Notes under the pieces: generated by a model | Database searches by the model: none | The model's input: only the letters and a program-made list of their open reading frames with translations | What the model was told of the DNA's origin: nothing | Source of the DNA: CAMPKL01 sp963805925 | Lineage (GTDB): Bacteria > Acidobacteriota > Terriglobia > Bryobacterales > UBA6623 | Length of the DNA stretch: 64,000 bases | Direction of reading: 5' to 3' | NCBI GenBank assembly: GCA_963805925.1 | Contig: CAWDWB010000003.1 | Coordinates: forward strand, 1,860,001 to 1,924,000 | Part shown: positions 56,107 through 64,000 of the stretch, one piece after another | How the letters are laid out: every line of letters begins with the position of its first letter | How positions within the stretch are numbered: position 1 is the first letter of the stretch | Made by a program: the position numbers and the translations under genes

Positions 56107-57063
56107 ATGGCGAAGATTTTCAAAGACAACTCCTACACCATCGGCAACACGCCGCTGGTTCGCTTGAACCGCATTACGGACGGCGCCAAGGCAATCGTCC
56201 TCGGCAAGGTCGAAGGCCGCAACCCGGCTTTCTCGGTGAAGTGCCGCATCGGCGCCTCGATGATTTGGGACGCGGAGAAGCGCGGCATCTTGAAGCCGGG
56301 TATGGAACTGGTCGAACCGACCAGCGGCAATACCGGCATCGCCTTGGCGTTCGTCGGCGCCGCGCGCGGCTACAAAGTGACTTTGACGATGCCCGTGACG
56401 ATGTCGATCGAGCGCCGCCGGGTTCTCAAAATGCTGGGCGCCAATCTGGAACTCACCCCGGGCGAAGACGGCATGTACGCTGCCATCGAACGCGCCGAAA
56501 GGCTCGTTGCGGCCGCCCCGGACAAGCGCATCATGCTGCAGCAGTTCAAGAACCCGGCGAACCCGCGTATCCACGTCGAGACAACCGGTCCGGAAATCTG
56601 GGACGACACTGACGGCGCGATCGACGTCCTCGTCGCAGGCGTGGGCACGGGCGGCACGATCAGCGGCGTCTCGCAGTACATCAAGAAGAAAAAAAAGAAG
56701 AAGATCACCTCTGTTGCGGTGGAGCCCGAGCGCAGCCCGGTGATCCAGCAGACGCTCGACGGCCTTCCGATCCGTCCTGGCTATCACGCCGTGCAGGGAA
56801 TCGGTGCGGGCTTCATTCCCGACACGCTCGATCTCAAAATGATCGACCGTGTTGAGCCCGTCAGCGACGACGAAGCCATCGAGTACGCGAAACGTCTGGC
56901 GCAGGAAGAAGGATTGCTCTGCGGCATTTCTTGCGGCGCGGCGACGGCGGTTGCCTGTCGGCTCGCCAGACAGCCTGAGTTCGAAGGCAAGACGATCGTG
57001 GTGATTCTGCCCGACGCCGGCGAGCGCTATCTGTCGAGCCCGCTATTCGACAGCATCAGCTGA
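56107..57063 (+). CDS. cysK: Cysteine synthase A
   Basis: 318 residues from ATG 56107. PLP Lys45 in NPAFSVKCRIG, substrate loop TSGNTG (72-77), phosphate loop GTGGTISG. It makes cysteine from O-acetylserine and sulfide. Residues 193-199 are seven lysines, encoded over a run of eight A (56689-56696), where other CysK proteins have a mixed loop (KGTKGK type). Overlaps the convergent IMPase gene by eight bases. Confidence 0.96.
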   Translation: MAKIFKDNSYTIGNTPLVRLNRITDGAKAIVLGKVEGRNPAFSVKCRIGASMIWDAEKRGILKPGMELVEPTSGNTGIALAFVGAARGYKVTLTMPVTMSIERRRVLKMLGANLELTPGEDGMYAAIERAERLVAAAPDKRIMLQQFKNPANPRIHVETTGPEIWDDTDGAIDVLVAGVGTGGTISGVSQYIKKKKKKKITSVAVEPERSPVIQQTLDGLPIRPGYHAVQGIGAGFIPDTLDLKMIDRVEPVSDDEAIEYAKRLAQEEGLLCGISCGAATAVACRLARQPEFEGKTIVVILPDAGERYLSSPLFDSIS

Positions 57064-58066
57064 CGCCGCCGAGACGTTCCTGAACGAGCCTCTGCAGTAC
57101 CGGCCGAGCCAGGGCGGCCAAGATTGGGTTGGCGTATCCCACCCACGAGATCGGGCTGGTCGTGTCCAACGGCGCGTCGAGCGGGCCGCCCTCGGGCGTT
57201 TCGACCACGCCTCCCAGCTCGGCAAGAATCATCGCCGTGCAGATGTCATAAGGGTGGCAGGTGAGCGACAAGCTCAAGCCCAACTTGCGGAAGGCCTGTG
57301 GCCGCAGATCGGCCCACATGCGATCTCTGCCGCTCGCCAGTTCGTAAATCTGCCCGCCGGTCGAGACGTACTGATCGTCAAAAACCAGCGGGGCCGCTTG
57401 CGGCTCATTGCCGTGCAACTCCCGCCAGAACGTTTCTTCGAGATCGGCCAGCAAGGCCTTGCCCTGCGGGAAGAACTTCGAGATTCCGGCGAAGCCTTGG
57501 CGAAATTCCGCGGCCTTGGAAGGCATGGGCCGCCAGGATGACCGGCCGCCGCCGCGGACGTCGATCGCCTCGGCAATGACCCCTGCGCCGCGTGCCGCAC
57601 TCAGTTGGTCCGCTCGCCATTGCTTGGTCACGGGAAGTTCGGTCATCGCCGCAACGACGATGTCGCTCAGTCGCGTATCGGCTCCGCGTTGGGGCGCGAT
57701 TGCAGACAGCGCCCAAGCGCTGCGCTTGTCGTGCATCCAGCTGCGCGTACCGTCAATGGGGTCGACGATGCACTTCCACTTCGTGTCTTTGACTCGAACG
57801 CCGCTTGGGAAGACAAGAGCTTCGTCGTCGATGCCCTCCATGACCAGCTCTACCGGTTCGCTCGACGGCCAATGACGGGACATCCAGTCGAGAAGAGTCC
57901 CTTCGACGACTTTGTCGATCTCGAAGATGGTGTCGGCCTTGCTCTCGGCGGCGATCGCCGTCAACTGGCCGCGCGTTGCGGCCCTTTGCTGCTCCAGCAC
58001 TGCCTCGAGCACAGCGTCCTGAAGACGGCAAAGGAGAACGCGGAGTCCGTCGAGGTCTTCGGGCAC
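57056..58066 (-). CDS. Inositol monophosphatase family protein
   Basis: 336 residues, longer than SuhB (about 265). The metal motif DPIDGTRSW (near 112) and CHPYDICTAMILAELGG (C-terminal Asp) are kept, but flanking regions are divergent, with an inserted segment (about 150-240). Probably a sugar- or nucleotide-phosphate phosphatase rather than classic inositol monophosphatase. Substrate unknown. Confidence 0.82.
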   Translation of the reverse strand: MPEDLDGLRVLLCRLQDAVLEAVLEQQRAATRGQLTAIAAESKADTIFEIDKVVEGTLLDWMSRHWPSSEPVELVMEGIDDEALVFPSGVRVKDTKWKCIVDPIDGTRSWMHDKRSAWALSAIAPQRGADTRLSDIVVAAMTELPVTKQWRADQLSAARGAGVIAEAIDVRGGGRSSWRPMPSKAAEFRQGFAGISKFFPQGKALLADLEETFWRELHGNEPQAAPLVFDDQYVSTGGQIYELASGRDRMWADLRPQAFRKLGLSLSLTCHPYDICTAMILAELGGVVETPEGGPLDAPLDTTSPISWVGYANPILAALARPVLQRLVQERLGGVS

Positions 58067-58071
58067 GGTGC

Positions 58072-58452
58072 CTAGGAGCCGGACCCTTCATCGATCGGCA
58101 TGCTGGCGGCTTTCCATGCTCGCCAGCCGCCGGCCAGCGAAAACACCGACTGGTAGCCCATCTGTTGGAGCGCATCGGCGGCAAGCGCGGAACGGTATCC
58201 GCCGCCGCAGTACAAGACGATCTTCTTCTCGACCTCGGGAATGACAATCTCGATGTCTCGCTCGATGATGCCCTTGCCCAAGTGGATCGCGTCGGTCGCA
58301 TGTGCGGCGTCCCACTCCGAATCCTCCCGAACATCGACGAGCACAAAATCCACCGACGACTCCATGTCGCCCCGAACCTCTTCGACGGAAATCTCTCGAA
58401 CCCGAGTCAGAGAGTCGTTGACGATGGCCAAGAATCCCGGAGAATGCTTCAT
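58072..58452 (-). CDS. Rhodanese-like domain protein
   Basis: 126 residues from ATG 58452. DFVLVDVREDSEWDAAHATDAIHLGKG and IVLYCGGGYRSALAADALQQMGY form a single rhodanese domain with active-site Cys in YCGGGYRS. Likely sulfur transfer. Near cysK, but on the other strand. Confidence 0.92.
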   Translation of the reverse strand: MKHSPGFLAIVNDSLTRVREISVEEVRGDMESSVDFVLVDVREDSEWDAAHATDAIHLGKGIIERDIEIVIPEVEKKIVLYCGGGYRSALAADALQQMGYQSVFSLAGGWRAWKAASMPIDEGSGS

Positions 58453-58487
58453 AGTTCTCGATTCTAGCGCGGGCTCGGCGACGCGGA

Positions 58488-59324
58488 TTAGACGTCGGGG
58501 TCCAACATCTCGATGCCGCTCGGCAGATTGAAGATCTGATCTTCTATGGGGCGATTCACTTCGACCTCCGATGCGTATTGCTCGAAGATCCGATCCCCGT
58601 CGCGCTCCCGGCGGATGTTCCAAGGAAGAATAGCGGAGCCCACCTTGCGGTACTTCGACCAGATCGACTTCTCCTCATAGGGGATGCGGCTCTTGGGGTC
58701 CCGCCTGAGGTAGAGCTGCTGGTGGGGTAGACCGTCGGTGCGGCGGAAATAGACCGTTACCCGCTCGCCTTCGGAGTCGGTAATCTCCACCGCTTCGGTC
58801 GGCTCGTTGTCGATGATCTCCGCGCCGGCATGGTAGAAGTACAGACCCGGTTCGTTGAGCCGATAGCGCAGAAAATAGTAGAAGTCGCGCCGGACGCCGA
58901 TCCGGTATCGCTCCAGCACGTCAGGCAAGAGAGGCCGTGCGCCCTGATAGGTCACTTCCCAGCCCTTGCCGTTGCGAAACACCGAGTAGTAGTCGCCCTT
59001 TTCCGTGTAAACTTCGCGGCGGCTGACCGGCAGCCACTCGGAGTCCATGTTCGGCTGCATCGCCTCGAAGCGGTCATACATGGTCACCCGTGCCAGACCG
59101 TTGACCTGCGCGTTATAGAACGAGTAGGCGCGGCCTTTCGCCGTGACGTTGCGGACTTCTAGGAAAGCATCGCCGCCGAGTTTTGCGAGCGCCTCGTCGA
59201 CTATCTGCCGGCCTCGTTCCTGGCGTGTTTGGGCTAGGCCTCTCGGCCCGACCAGGAATGCGCCCGCTGCGGTTAAGCCGATCGCCGCTCGCCGAGAGAT
59301 CTTCTGTGAGGCTTCCGAATGCAT
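58488..59324 (-). CDS. Exported protein of unknown function
   Basis: 278 residues from ATG 59324, which puts a twin-arginine-like leader (SRRAAIGLTAAGAFLVG) at the N-terminus; an in-frame ATG at 59363 is an alternative. The body (LGGDAFLEVRNVTAKGRAYSFYN, DDQIFNLPSG-type end) recalls outer-membrane lipoprotein-sorting or LolA-like beta proteins common in Acidobacteriota. No catalytic motif. Function unknown. Confidence 0.72.
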   Translation of the reverse strand: MHSEASQKISRRAAIGLTAAGAFLVGPRGLAQTRQERGRQIVDEALAKLGGDAFLEVRNVTAKGRAYSFYNAQVNGLARVTMYDRFEAMQPNMDSEWLPVSRREVYTEKGDYYSVFRNGKGWEVTYQGARPLLPDVLERYRIGVRRDFYYFLRYRLNEPGLYFYHAGAEIIDNEPTEAVEITDSEGERVTVYFRRTDGLPHQQLYLRRDPKSRIPYEEKSIWSKYRKVGSAILPWNIRRERDGDRIFEQYASEVEVNRPIEDQIFNLPSGIEMLDPDV

Positions 59325-59368
59325 CTTGGGTATGGGACGCGGCCCCGGCTGACATTGTTGCATGGAGA

Positions 59369-60223
59369 TTAGCCCTTGCCAGGCCTCGGATAATGCCGCG
59401 AAAGGAAGCCGTCCCAGCCGCGATCTCCCAGCAGCGCCCGCTGCCACATGAAGACCCTGGCCGAAGCGGTGACGGGGTAGCGGGTCTTAGGCCGTTTGGC
59501 GGTAAGCGCCTGCTGGATTGTTCGGGCCACGTCGGCCGGTTCTCCCGCCAACTTGGCCGCCAAACCCTCGGTGTAGGCTTGCTTGGTCGCTTGCTTCACC
59601 TTGGCCATCAAGGCCCGGTAGGGACTGTCAGCGCTTTGCGGCGGAACGCTCGAAACCGCCGTTTCTGAGAACCTGGTCCGAATCAATCCTGGTTGAATCA
59701 GAATGACGTCGATGCCAAGGCCTCCAACCTCAAAGCGGAGCGCATCGCTGAAGGCCTCCAAGGCGTACTTGGTCGCGTGGTAGTAGCCTCCGCCCGGGAA
59801 TACCAACGTTCCGCCCATCGACCCCAGGTTCACGATCCGGCCCCGTGCCGCGCGCCTCATGCCGGGCAGTACCAGTTGCGTCAGCCGCGCCAGGCCAAAA
59901 ACGTTGGTCTCGAACTGCCGTCGAATCAAATCGATGGGAGTCTCTTCGATCGTACCCGACTGACTGTATCCGGCGTTGTTAACCAACGCATCGATCGCGC
60001 CGCAATCATCCTCAACTTGTTTGACCGCCCGCTTCATCGACGCCTCATCGGTCACATCCAATTCCATCGTGCGGCAGCCCGCACGGGCTAAGTCCTCGAT
60101 GGACGCCGCCCGGCGCGCCGTCGCGTAGACCAGCCAACCCGCGTCCTGCAGCCCGAGCGCCGTCGCCCGGCCGATGCCGCTCGAACACCCCGTGATCAGT
60201 ACAGCCTTCTGCCGTTCGCCCAT
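59369..60223 (-). CDS. SDR family short-chain oxidoreductase
   Basis: 284 residues from ATG 60223. GCSSGIGRATA (cofactor loop), DALVNNAGYSQSG (NNAG), GRIVNLGSMGG (catalytic Ser region) and YHATKYALEAFSDALR (YxxxK) are all present, so it should be an active NAD(P)-dependent dehydrogenase. Substrate unknown. Divergent from rfaE2. Confidence 0.92.
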   Translation of the reverse strand: MGERQKAVLITGCSSGIGRATALGLQDAGWLVYATARRAASIEDLARAGCRTMELDVTDEASMKRAVKQVEDDCGAIDALVNNAGYSQSGTIEETPIDLIRRQFETNVFGLARLTQLVLPGMRRAARGRIVNLGSMGGTLVFPGGGYYHATKYALEAFSDALRFEVGGLGIDVILIQPGLIRTRFSETAVSSVPPQSADSPYRALMAKVKQATKQAYTEGLAAKLAGEPADVARTIQQALTAKRPKTRYPVTASARVFMWQRALLGDRGWDGFLSRHYPRPGKG

Positions 60224-60281
60224 TGCGTTCCAGTCTACGCGCACCAGGGGGCGCCCGCGATCTCGATACAATGGCGCTCAG

Positions 60282-60761
60282 ATGGGCGCTGTAATGACTT
60301 GGGACGAATTGGTTGAGGCTCGCCAGGGCTGGAAGGCCTCCGGCGAAAAGGTCGTTTTCACCAACGGCTGCTTCGACCTGTTGCATCCGGGGCATGTCCG
60401 CGTGCTGGAGAAGTCCCGCAGCTTGGGCGACCGGCTGATCGTGGCCATCAACTCCGACGAGAGCGTCCATCGGCTGAAGGGTCCGACGCGGCCTATTCTG
60501 GACGAGCGTGAGCGCGCCGAGACTCTAGCCGGCTTCGCGGCGGTTGACGCGGTGGCAGTTTTCGGCGAGGACACGCCCGAAGAGATCATTGCCCGCGTCG
60601 TGCCCGATATTCTCGTCAAAGGCGCCGACTGGGCCCATTGGGTCGCCGGGCGCGATACGGTTGAGGCCGCCGGCGGCGAGGTAAAACTCGTTGCTCTCGA
60701 GCCCGGATTCTCGACCACCGACGTGGTCGAGAAGGTGCTGACCCTGCACGGCAAGAAGTAG
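60282..60761 (+). CDS. rfaE2: D-glycero-beta-D-manno-heptose 1-phosphate adenylyltransferase
   Basis: 159 residues from ATG 60282 (a second ATG at 60294 is equally possible). VVFTNGCFDLLHPGHVRVLEKSRSLGDRLIVAINSD is the nucleotidyltransferase HxGH region of the HldE C-terminal type; VVPDILVKGADW follows. It activates heptose for lipopolysaccharide, implying a Gram-negative outer membrane. The kinase partner is not in the window. Confidence 0.94.
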   Translation: MGAVMTWDELVEARQGWKASGEKVVFTNGCFDLLHPGHVRVLEKSRSLGDRLIVAINSDESVHRLKGPTRPILDERERAETLAGFAAVDAVAVFGEDTPEEIIARVVPDILVKGADWAHWVAGRDTVEAAGGEVKLVALEPGFSTTDVVEKVLTLHGKK

Positions 60762-60781
60762 ACCGAAGAGAAACCTCTGCT

Positions 60782-63700
60782 TTGATCCACCCCGCCCTAC
60801 GCGAACTCTTCGACGAGCTTGCCCATCAGCCCGCGTTCCTCGAAGCGGTTCAAGCAATCCGCCTCGGCGAACCGGCGAACATCACGATTGGCGGGCCCGG
60901 CCTGACGGCGCAAGCGCTGTTGGCGGTGTTGCTTCAGCGAGCCGTCGACCGGCCCGTTCTGGTCATTGCCGCAGATTCGGCTTCCGTCGATGTGCTGCTC
61001 AACGCGGCTGAAGCAGTCGACGATCTGCTTGGGCTCCAGGCCAAGCGAGTCGGGCCTTTGGCTCTCCCTGCTCACGACGTGACGCCGTTCGACGGTCTGT
61101 CGCCGCACGCGGACGTCAGCGAAAAACGCGGCATCGCTTTGTGGCGGCTGGCCCACGGCTCGGCGTCGGTCGTGGTTGCGCCCATCGCCTCGGCGCTCAT
61201 CAAAACCGCGGCGCCGGACTTTGTCCGCAACCTGGCTTGGGAGATCCACATCGGCGACGAGTTCTTCCTCGAAGACCTCGAAGCCAGTTTGGCGGCGGTC
61301 GGCTACGTGCGCCATGAGCCCGTCGAGATGGCTGGCCAGTTCTCGATCCGCGGAGGCATCTTCGATGTCTTCTCTCCAGAATCGGAGGCGCCGGTCCGTA
61401 TAGAAATGGCTGGCGACCAGGTCGAGTCGATCCGTGAATTCGATCCCGAGACGCAAAAGAGCCTGCGGCCGGCACGCTCGGCCGTGATCCTGCCCGTCTC
61501 CGAGTACCCCGTCTCGAGCGAAGGCGGGGCCGACGAGCTGCTCATTCTCAAACCGGGCTGGGAGTTTTCGGCCGCCATCGCGGCCAAACGTCAATCTACC
61601 GTCCTCGACATGAACGCGCGGACCGTCGTGGTGTGGTGCGAGCCCGGTCTCATCCAGCCGGAAGCCGAGAAGCGCTGGGACCGGCTAAGAGCTAAGAGCG
61701 GGCGGGATGACCAACAGGAGCCGTCCGAGTTCTACCTGGAATTGGACGACCTACGACGGCGCGCAACCGCGTTCGACCAAGTATCTTTCGAGAATCTTGG
61801 CTCGGGCGAGCATGAGGGCATTCTCGAGATCAGAACCAGCCGCACGCCCCGCTTCCAAGGCGTGATCTCCCACGCGATGCAGGAACTCAAAGCGCGGGTC
61901 TTGGAAAAGCATCGTGTCCTTGTTGCCGGCGCCTCGCTTGGCGATGTCGAGCGCTTGGCCGACATCTTCACTGAGTACGGCATCCCCTATCACCTCTTGC
62001 TCGGCGAGCAAGCGCGCCAACTCAGCCCCTACTTGCAAGAGCGCGCATCGCTGGCTGGCTCGGGCCACGGAGCGCTCATCGTGCGCTCCGCCCTTACCGA
62101 CGGCGTGGCTTTCCCCGACGCGCGGATCATTCTCTATGGCGGAGAAGACGTCTTCGCCGCCTCCGAGCTGGTCGCTCGTCCGGAGAAGCGCAAGTCCGTC
62201 GCTTCCACGTTTCTCTCCGATCTAGAAGACCTCGCCGTGGGCGACCTGATCGTTCACTCCGAGCATGGTGTCGGCCGCTACCAGGGCATGACCGCCATCT
62301 CTCAGGGCTCCCGGCATGAAGACTTGATGGTCATCGAGTACGCCGAACGCGCCAAGTTGTACGTTCCGCTCTCGCGGCTCGATCTGATCCAGAAATATCA
62401 CGGCTCCGGGGGCCGCCAGCCCAGTCTCGATCGGATGGGCGGGCAGACTTGGACGCGTACCAAGTCCAAAATCAAGGCCCGGCTGGTCGATATGGCCGAC
62501 GAGCTGCTTAAGCTCTACGCCGAGCGGCGGATGTCCGAAGGGTTTTCCTTCTCGCCCGACGGCGAGTTCCAGCGCGAGTTTGAAGACTCCTTCAAGCACA
62601 CGCCCACCAAAGACCAACGACAGGCCGTCAAAGACGTCAAGAAGGACATGGAGTCGGCCACGGCGATGGATCGGCTCATCTGCGGCGATGTCGGCTTCGG
62701 CAAAACCGAAGTCGCCATGCGAGCCGCTTTCAAGGCTCTAGGAGACGACAAGCAGGTCGCCGTATTGGCCCCGACGACCGTTCTATCCTTCCAGCACTTT
62801 GAAACTTTCAAGCAGCGATTTGCTTCCTTCCCCGTCACCGTCGAGATGCTCAACCGTTTCCGCTCCCCGAGCGAGCAGAAAGAGATCCTTGAGCGCGTCG
62901 CGGCCGGGCGAGTCGACATCCTAATCGGCACGCACCGCATCCTGTCGAAGGATGTCGAGTTCGCCGACCTCGGCCTACTGATCGTCGACGAAGAACAGCG
63001 CTTCGGCGTGCGTCACAAGGAACGTCTAAAACAGATTCAGAAGAACGTCGACGTGCTCAGCATGAGTGCAACGCCCATCCCGCGGACGCTGCACATGTCG
63101 CTGGTCGGCCTCCGCGACATATCGATCATTCAGACGCCGCCCAAAGACCGTCTGGCGATCCAAACCGTCGTTTCCCCCTTCTCCGAAGCCCTGATCCAAA
63201 CCGCCATCGAGCGCGAACTCGGGCGCGGCGGCCAAATCTACTTCATCCACAACCGCGTCGAATCCATTTGGGAAGTGGCGGCCGTCGCCCAGAAACTGGT
63301 CCCCTCTCTGCGCATCGGCGTCGGTCACGGCCAACTCGCCGAAAAAGAACTCGAGAAGGTCATGCTCAAGTTCATGAACCACGAGTACGACATGCTCATG
63401 GCGACCACCATCGTCGAGAACGGTCTCGACATCCCCTTGGCCAATACGATTCTGATCAATCGCGCCGAGAACTACGGCCTCTCCGAGCTGTACCAATTAC
63501 GAGGCCGCGTCGGGCGATCCGATCGTCGTGCTTACGCCTACTTGCTAGTTCCCGAAGACAAAGAGCTGACCGACATCGCTCGTAAGCGTCTGGCCGCATT
63601 GAAGGAGTTCAGCGAACTGGGCTCCGGTTTCAAGATCGCGGCCCTCGATCTAGAGTTACGCGGGGCCGGCAACCTGCTGGGGGCCGAACAGAGCGGACAG

Positions 63701-64000
63701 ATCGGCGCGGTCGGTTTCGAGACCTACTGCCGCTTGTTAGAGGAGACCGTCCGCGAACTTCGCGGCGAAGAAGTGGAGGCCGAGGTGCGCACGAATCTGC
63801 GGCTGCAAATCGACATCCACATCCCTCCCGACTACATCGCCGACGAAGCCCAACGCCTGCGCGCCTACAAGCAGTTGGCCGGAATCGCTACGGCCGAGGA
63901 TCGTGAAAGCGCCGCCGCCGCGCTCGCCGACCGCTACGGACCGCTGCCCGAGGCCGTCGTCAACCTCATGGACTACGCCATGCTCAAGAGTCTCGCCGAG
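60782..64000 (+). CDS. mfd: Transcription-repair coupling factor Mfd (3' end cut)
   Basis: 1073 codons are visible and the frame is open at the window edge; full proteins are about 1100-1200 residues, so only the end of the C-terminal TRCF domain is missing. UvrB-homology region near the start (QFSIRGGIFDVFSPES), RNA-polymerase interaction domain, then helicase with Walker A CGDVGFGKTE and DEEQ in LIVDEEQRFGV. It removes stalled RNA polymerase and recruits UvrA. TTG start, 20 bases after the rfaE2 stop. Confidence 0.96.
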   Translation, partial: MIHPALRELFDELAHQPAFLEAVQAIRLGEPANITIGGPGLTAQALLAVLLQRAVDRPVLVIAADSASVDVLLNAAEAVDDLLGLQAKRVGPLALPAHDVTPFDGLSPHADVSEKRGIALWRLAHGSASVVVAPIASALIKTAAPDFVRNLAWEIHIGDEFFLEDLEASLAAVGYVRHEPVEMAGQFSIRGGIFDVFSPESEAPVRIEMAGDQVESIREFDPETQKSLRPARSAVILPVSEYPVSSEGGADELLILKPGWEFSAAIAAKRQSTVLDMNARTVVVWCEPGLIQPEAEKRWDRLRAKSGRDDQQEPSEFYLELDDLRRRATAFDQVSFENLGSGEHEGILEIRTSRTPRFQGVISHAMQELKARVLEKHRVLVAGASLGDVERLADIFTEYGIPYHLLLGEQARQLSPYLQERASLAGSGHGALIVRSALTDGVAFPDARIILYGGEDVFAASELVARPEKRKSVASTFLSDLEDLAVGDLIVHSEHGVGRYQGMTAISQGSRHEDLMVIEYAERAKLYVPLSRLDLIQKYHGSGGRQPSLDRMGGQTWTRTKSKIKARLVDMADELLKLYAERRMSEGFSFSPDGEFQREFEDSFKHTPTKDQRQAVKDVKKDMESATAMDRLICGDVGFGKTEVAMRAAFKALGDDKQVAVLAPTTVLSFQHFETFKQRFASFPVTVEMLNRFRSPSEQKEILERVAAGRVDILIGTHRILSKDVEFADLGLLIVDEEQRFGVRHKERLKQIQKNVDVLSMSATPIPRTLHMSLVGLRDISIIQTPPKDRLAIQTVVSPFSEALIQTAIERELGRGGQIYFIHNRVESIWEVAAVAQKLVPSLRIGVGHGQLAEKELEKVMLKFMNHEYDMLMATTIVENGLDIPLANTILINRAENYGLSELYQLRGRVGRSDRRAYAYLLVPEDKELTDIARKRLAALKEFSELGSGFKIAALDLELRGAGNLLGAEQSGQIGAVGFETYCRLLEETVRELRGEEVEAEVRTNLRLQIDIHIPPDYIADEAQRLRAYKQLAGIATAEDRESAAAALADRYGPLPEAVVNLMDYAMLKSLAE

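Overview
The window is a GC-rich bacterial chromosome segment, most likely from the Acidobacteriota (Bryobacterales / Solibacter group). The best single clue is the C-terminal domain of the secreted subtilase at 13151-16366, which has the TIGR03437 pattern (NGASF, then PGSIVSIFG, YYASPKQLNIQVPWE, and VYGTGFG) that is expanded in Solibacter-type acidobacteria. Frequent TTG and GTG starts, FG-GAP and DUF5060 secreted proteins and CO-dehydrogenase-like hydroxylases fit that lineage. I see no phage, transposase, CRISPR array or recognisable defence island. Most of the window is housekeeping.

Layout. 1-2335: the N-terminal part of a membrane glycosyltransferase (reverse strand), a structured non-coding gap, a cytochrome P460 protein and tRNA-Leu(UAA). 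2351-8509: a reverse-strand operon tolC / membrane-fusion lipoprotein / RND pump / DUF2892 / DUF1232, mostly with overlapping stops and starts. 8823-12843: smc, a shared terminator, and rpmE2 on the other strand. 13151-20894: secreted subtilase, a small anchored protein, FG-GAP protein, TauE/SafE permease, VOC protein, NAD(P)-binding protein and EamA transporter. 20952-28940: pyruvate carboxylase, an Imm32-like orphan, and a YdcF plus heterodimeric ABC exporter operon. 29072-36491: CNNM/CBS protein, GT2 glycosyltransferase, methyltransferase, FAH-family hydrolase and a three-subunit molybdenum hydroxylase. 36488-40425: an unknown membrane protein, then a HutI-like amidohydrolase that has lost most metal ligands, coupled to ftcD. 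40422-48739: the rod-shape operon mreB-mreC-mreD-mrdA-rodA followed by an RNase E/G with a large disordered insertion. 48965-54183: ftsY-ribD-ribE, a DUF5060 glycosidase-like gene and tsaB. 54440-64000: a lone Flp pilin, YihY, an Rrf2-cysK operon, an IMPase-like protein, rhodanese, an exported protein, SDR, rfaE2 and most of mfd.

How genes fit together. The mre-mrd-rodA set builds the lateral wall. ftsY targets membrane proteins. smc and mfd maintain DNA. The Rrf2 protein next to cysK, with a perfect dyad over its own start region, looks like a CymR-type cysteine regulator. The Mo-hydroxylase plus FAH hydrolase suggest oxidation of an unidentified aromatic or heterocyclic substrate.

The most unusual items are the HutI-like protein lacking three of four metal ligands beside ftcD, the roughly 295-residue charged insertion that splits the S1 domain of RNase E/G, a perfect 30-bp palindrome at 38171-38200, and repeated TAGTAC sites upstream of the Flp pilin. 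All functions are inferred from reading the translated sequence; no database search was run.
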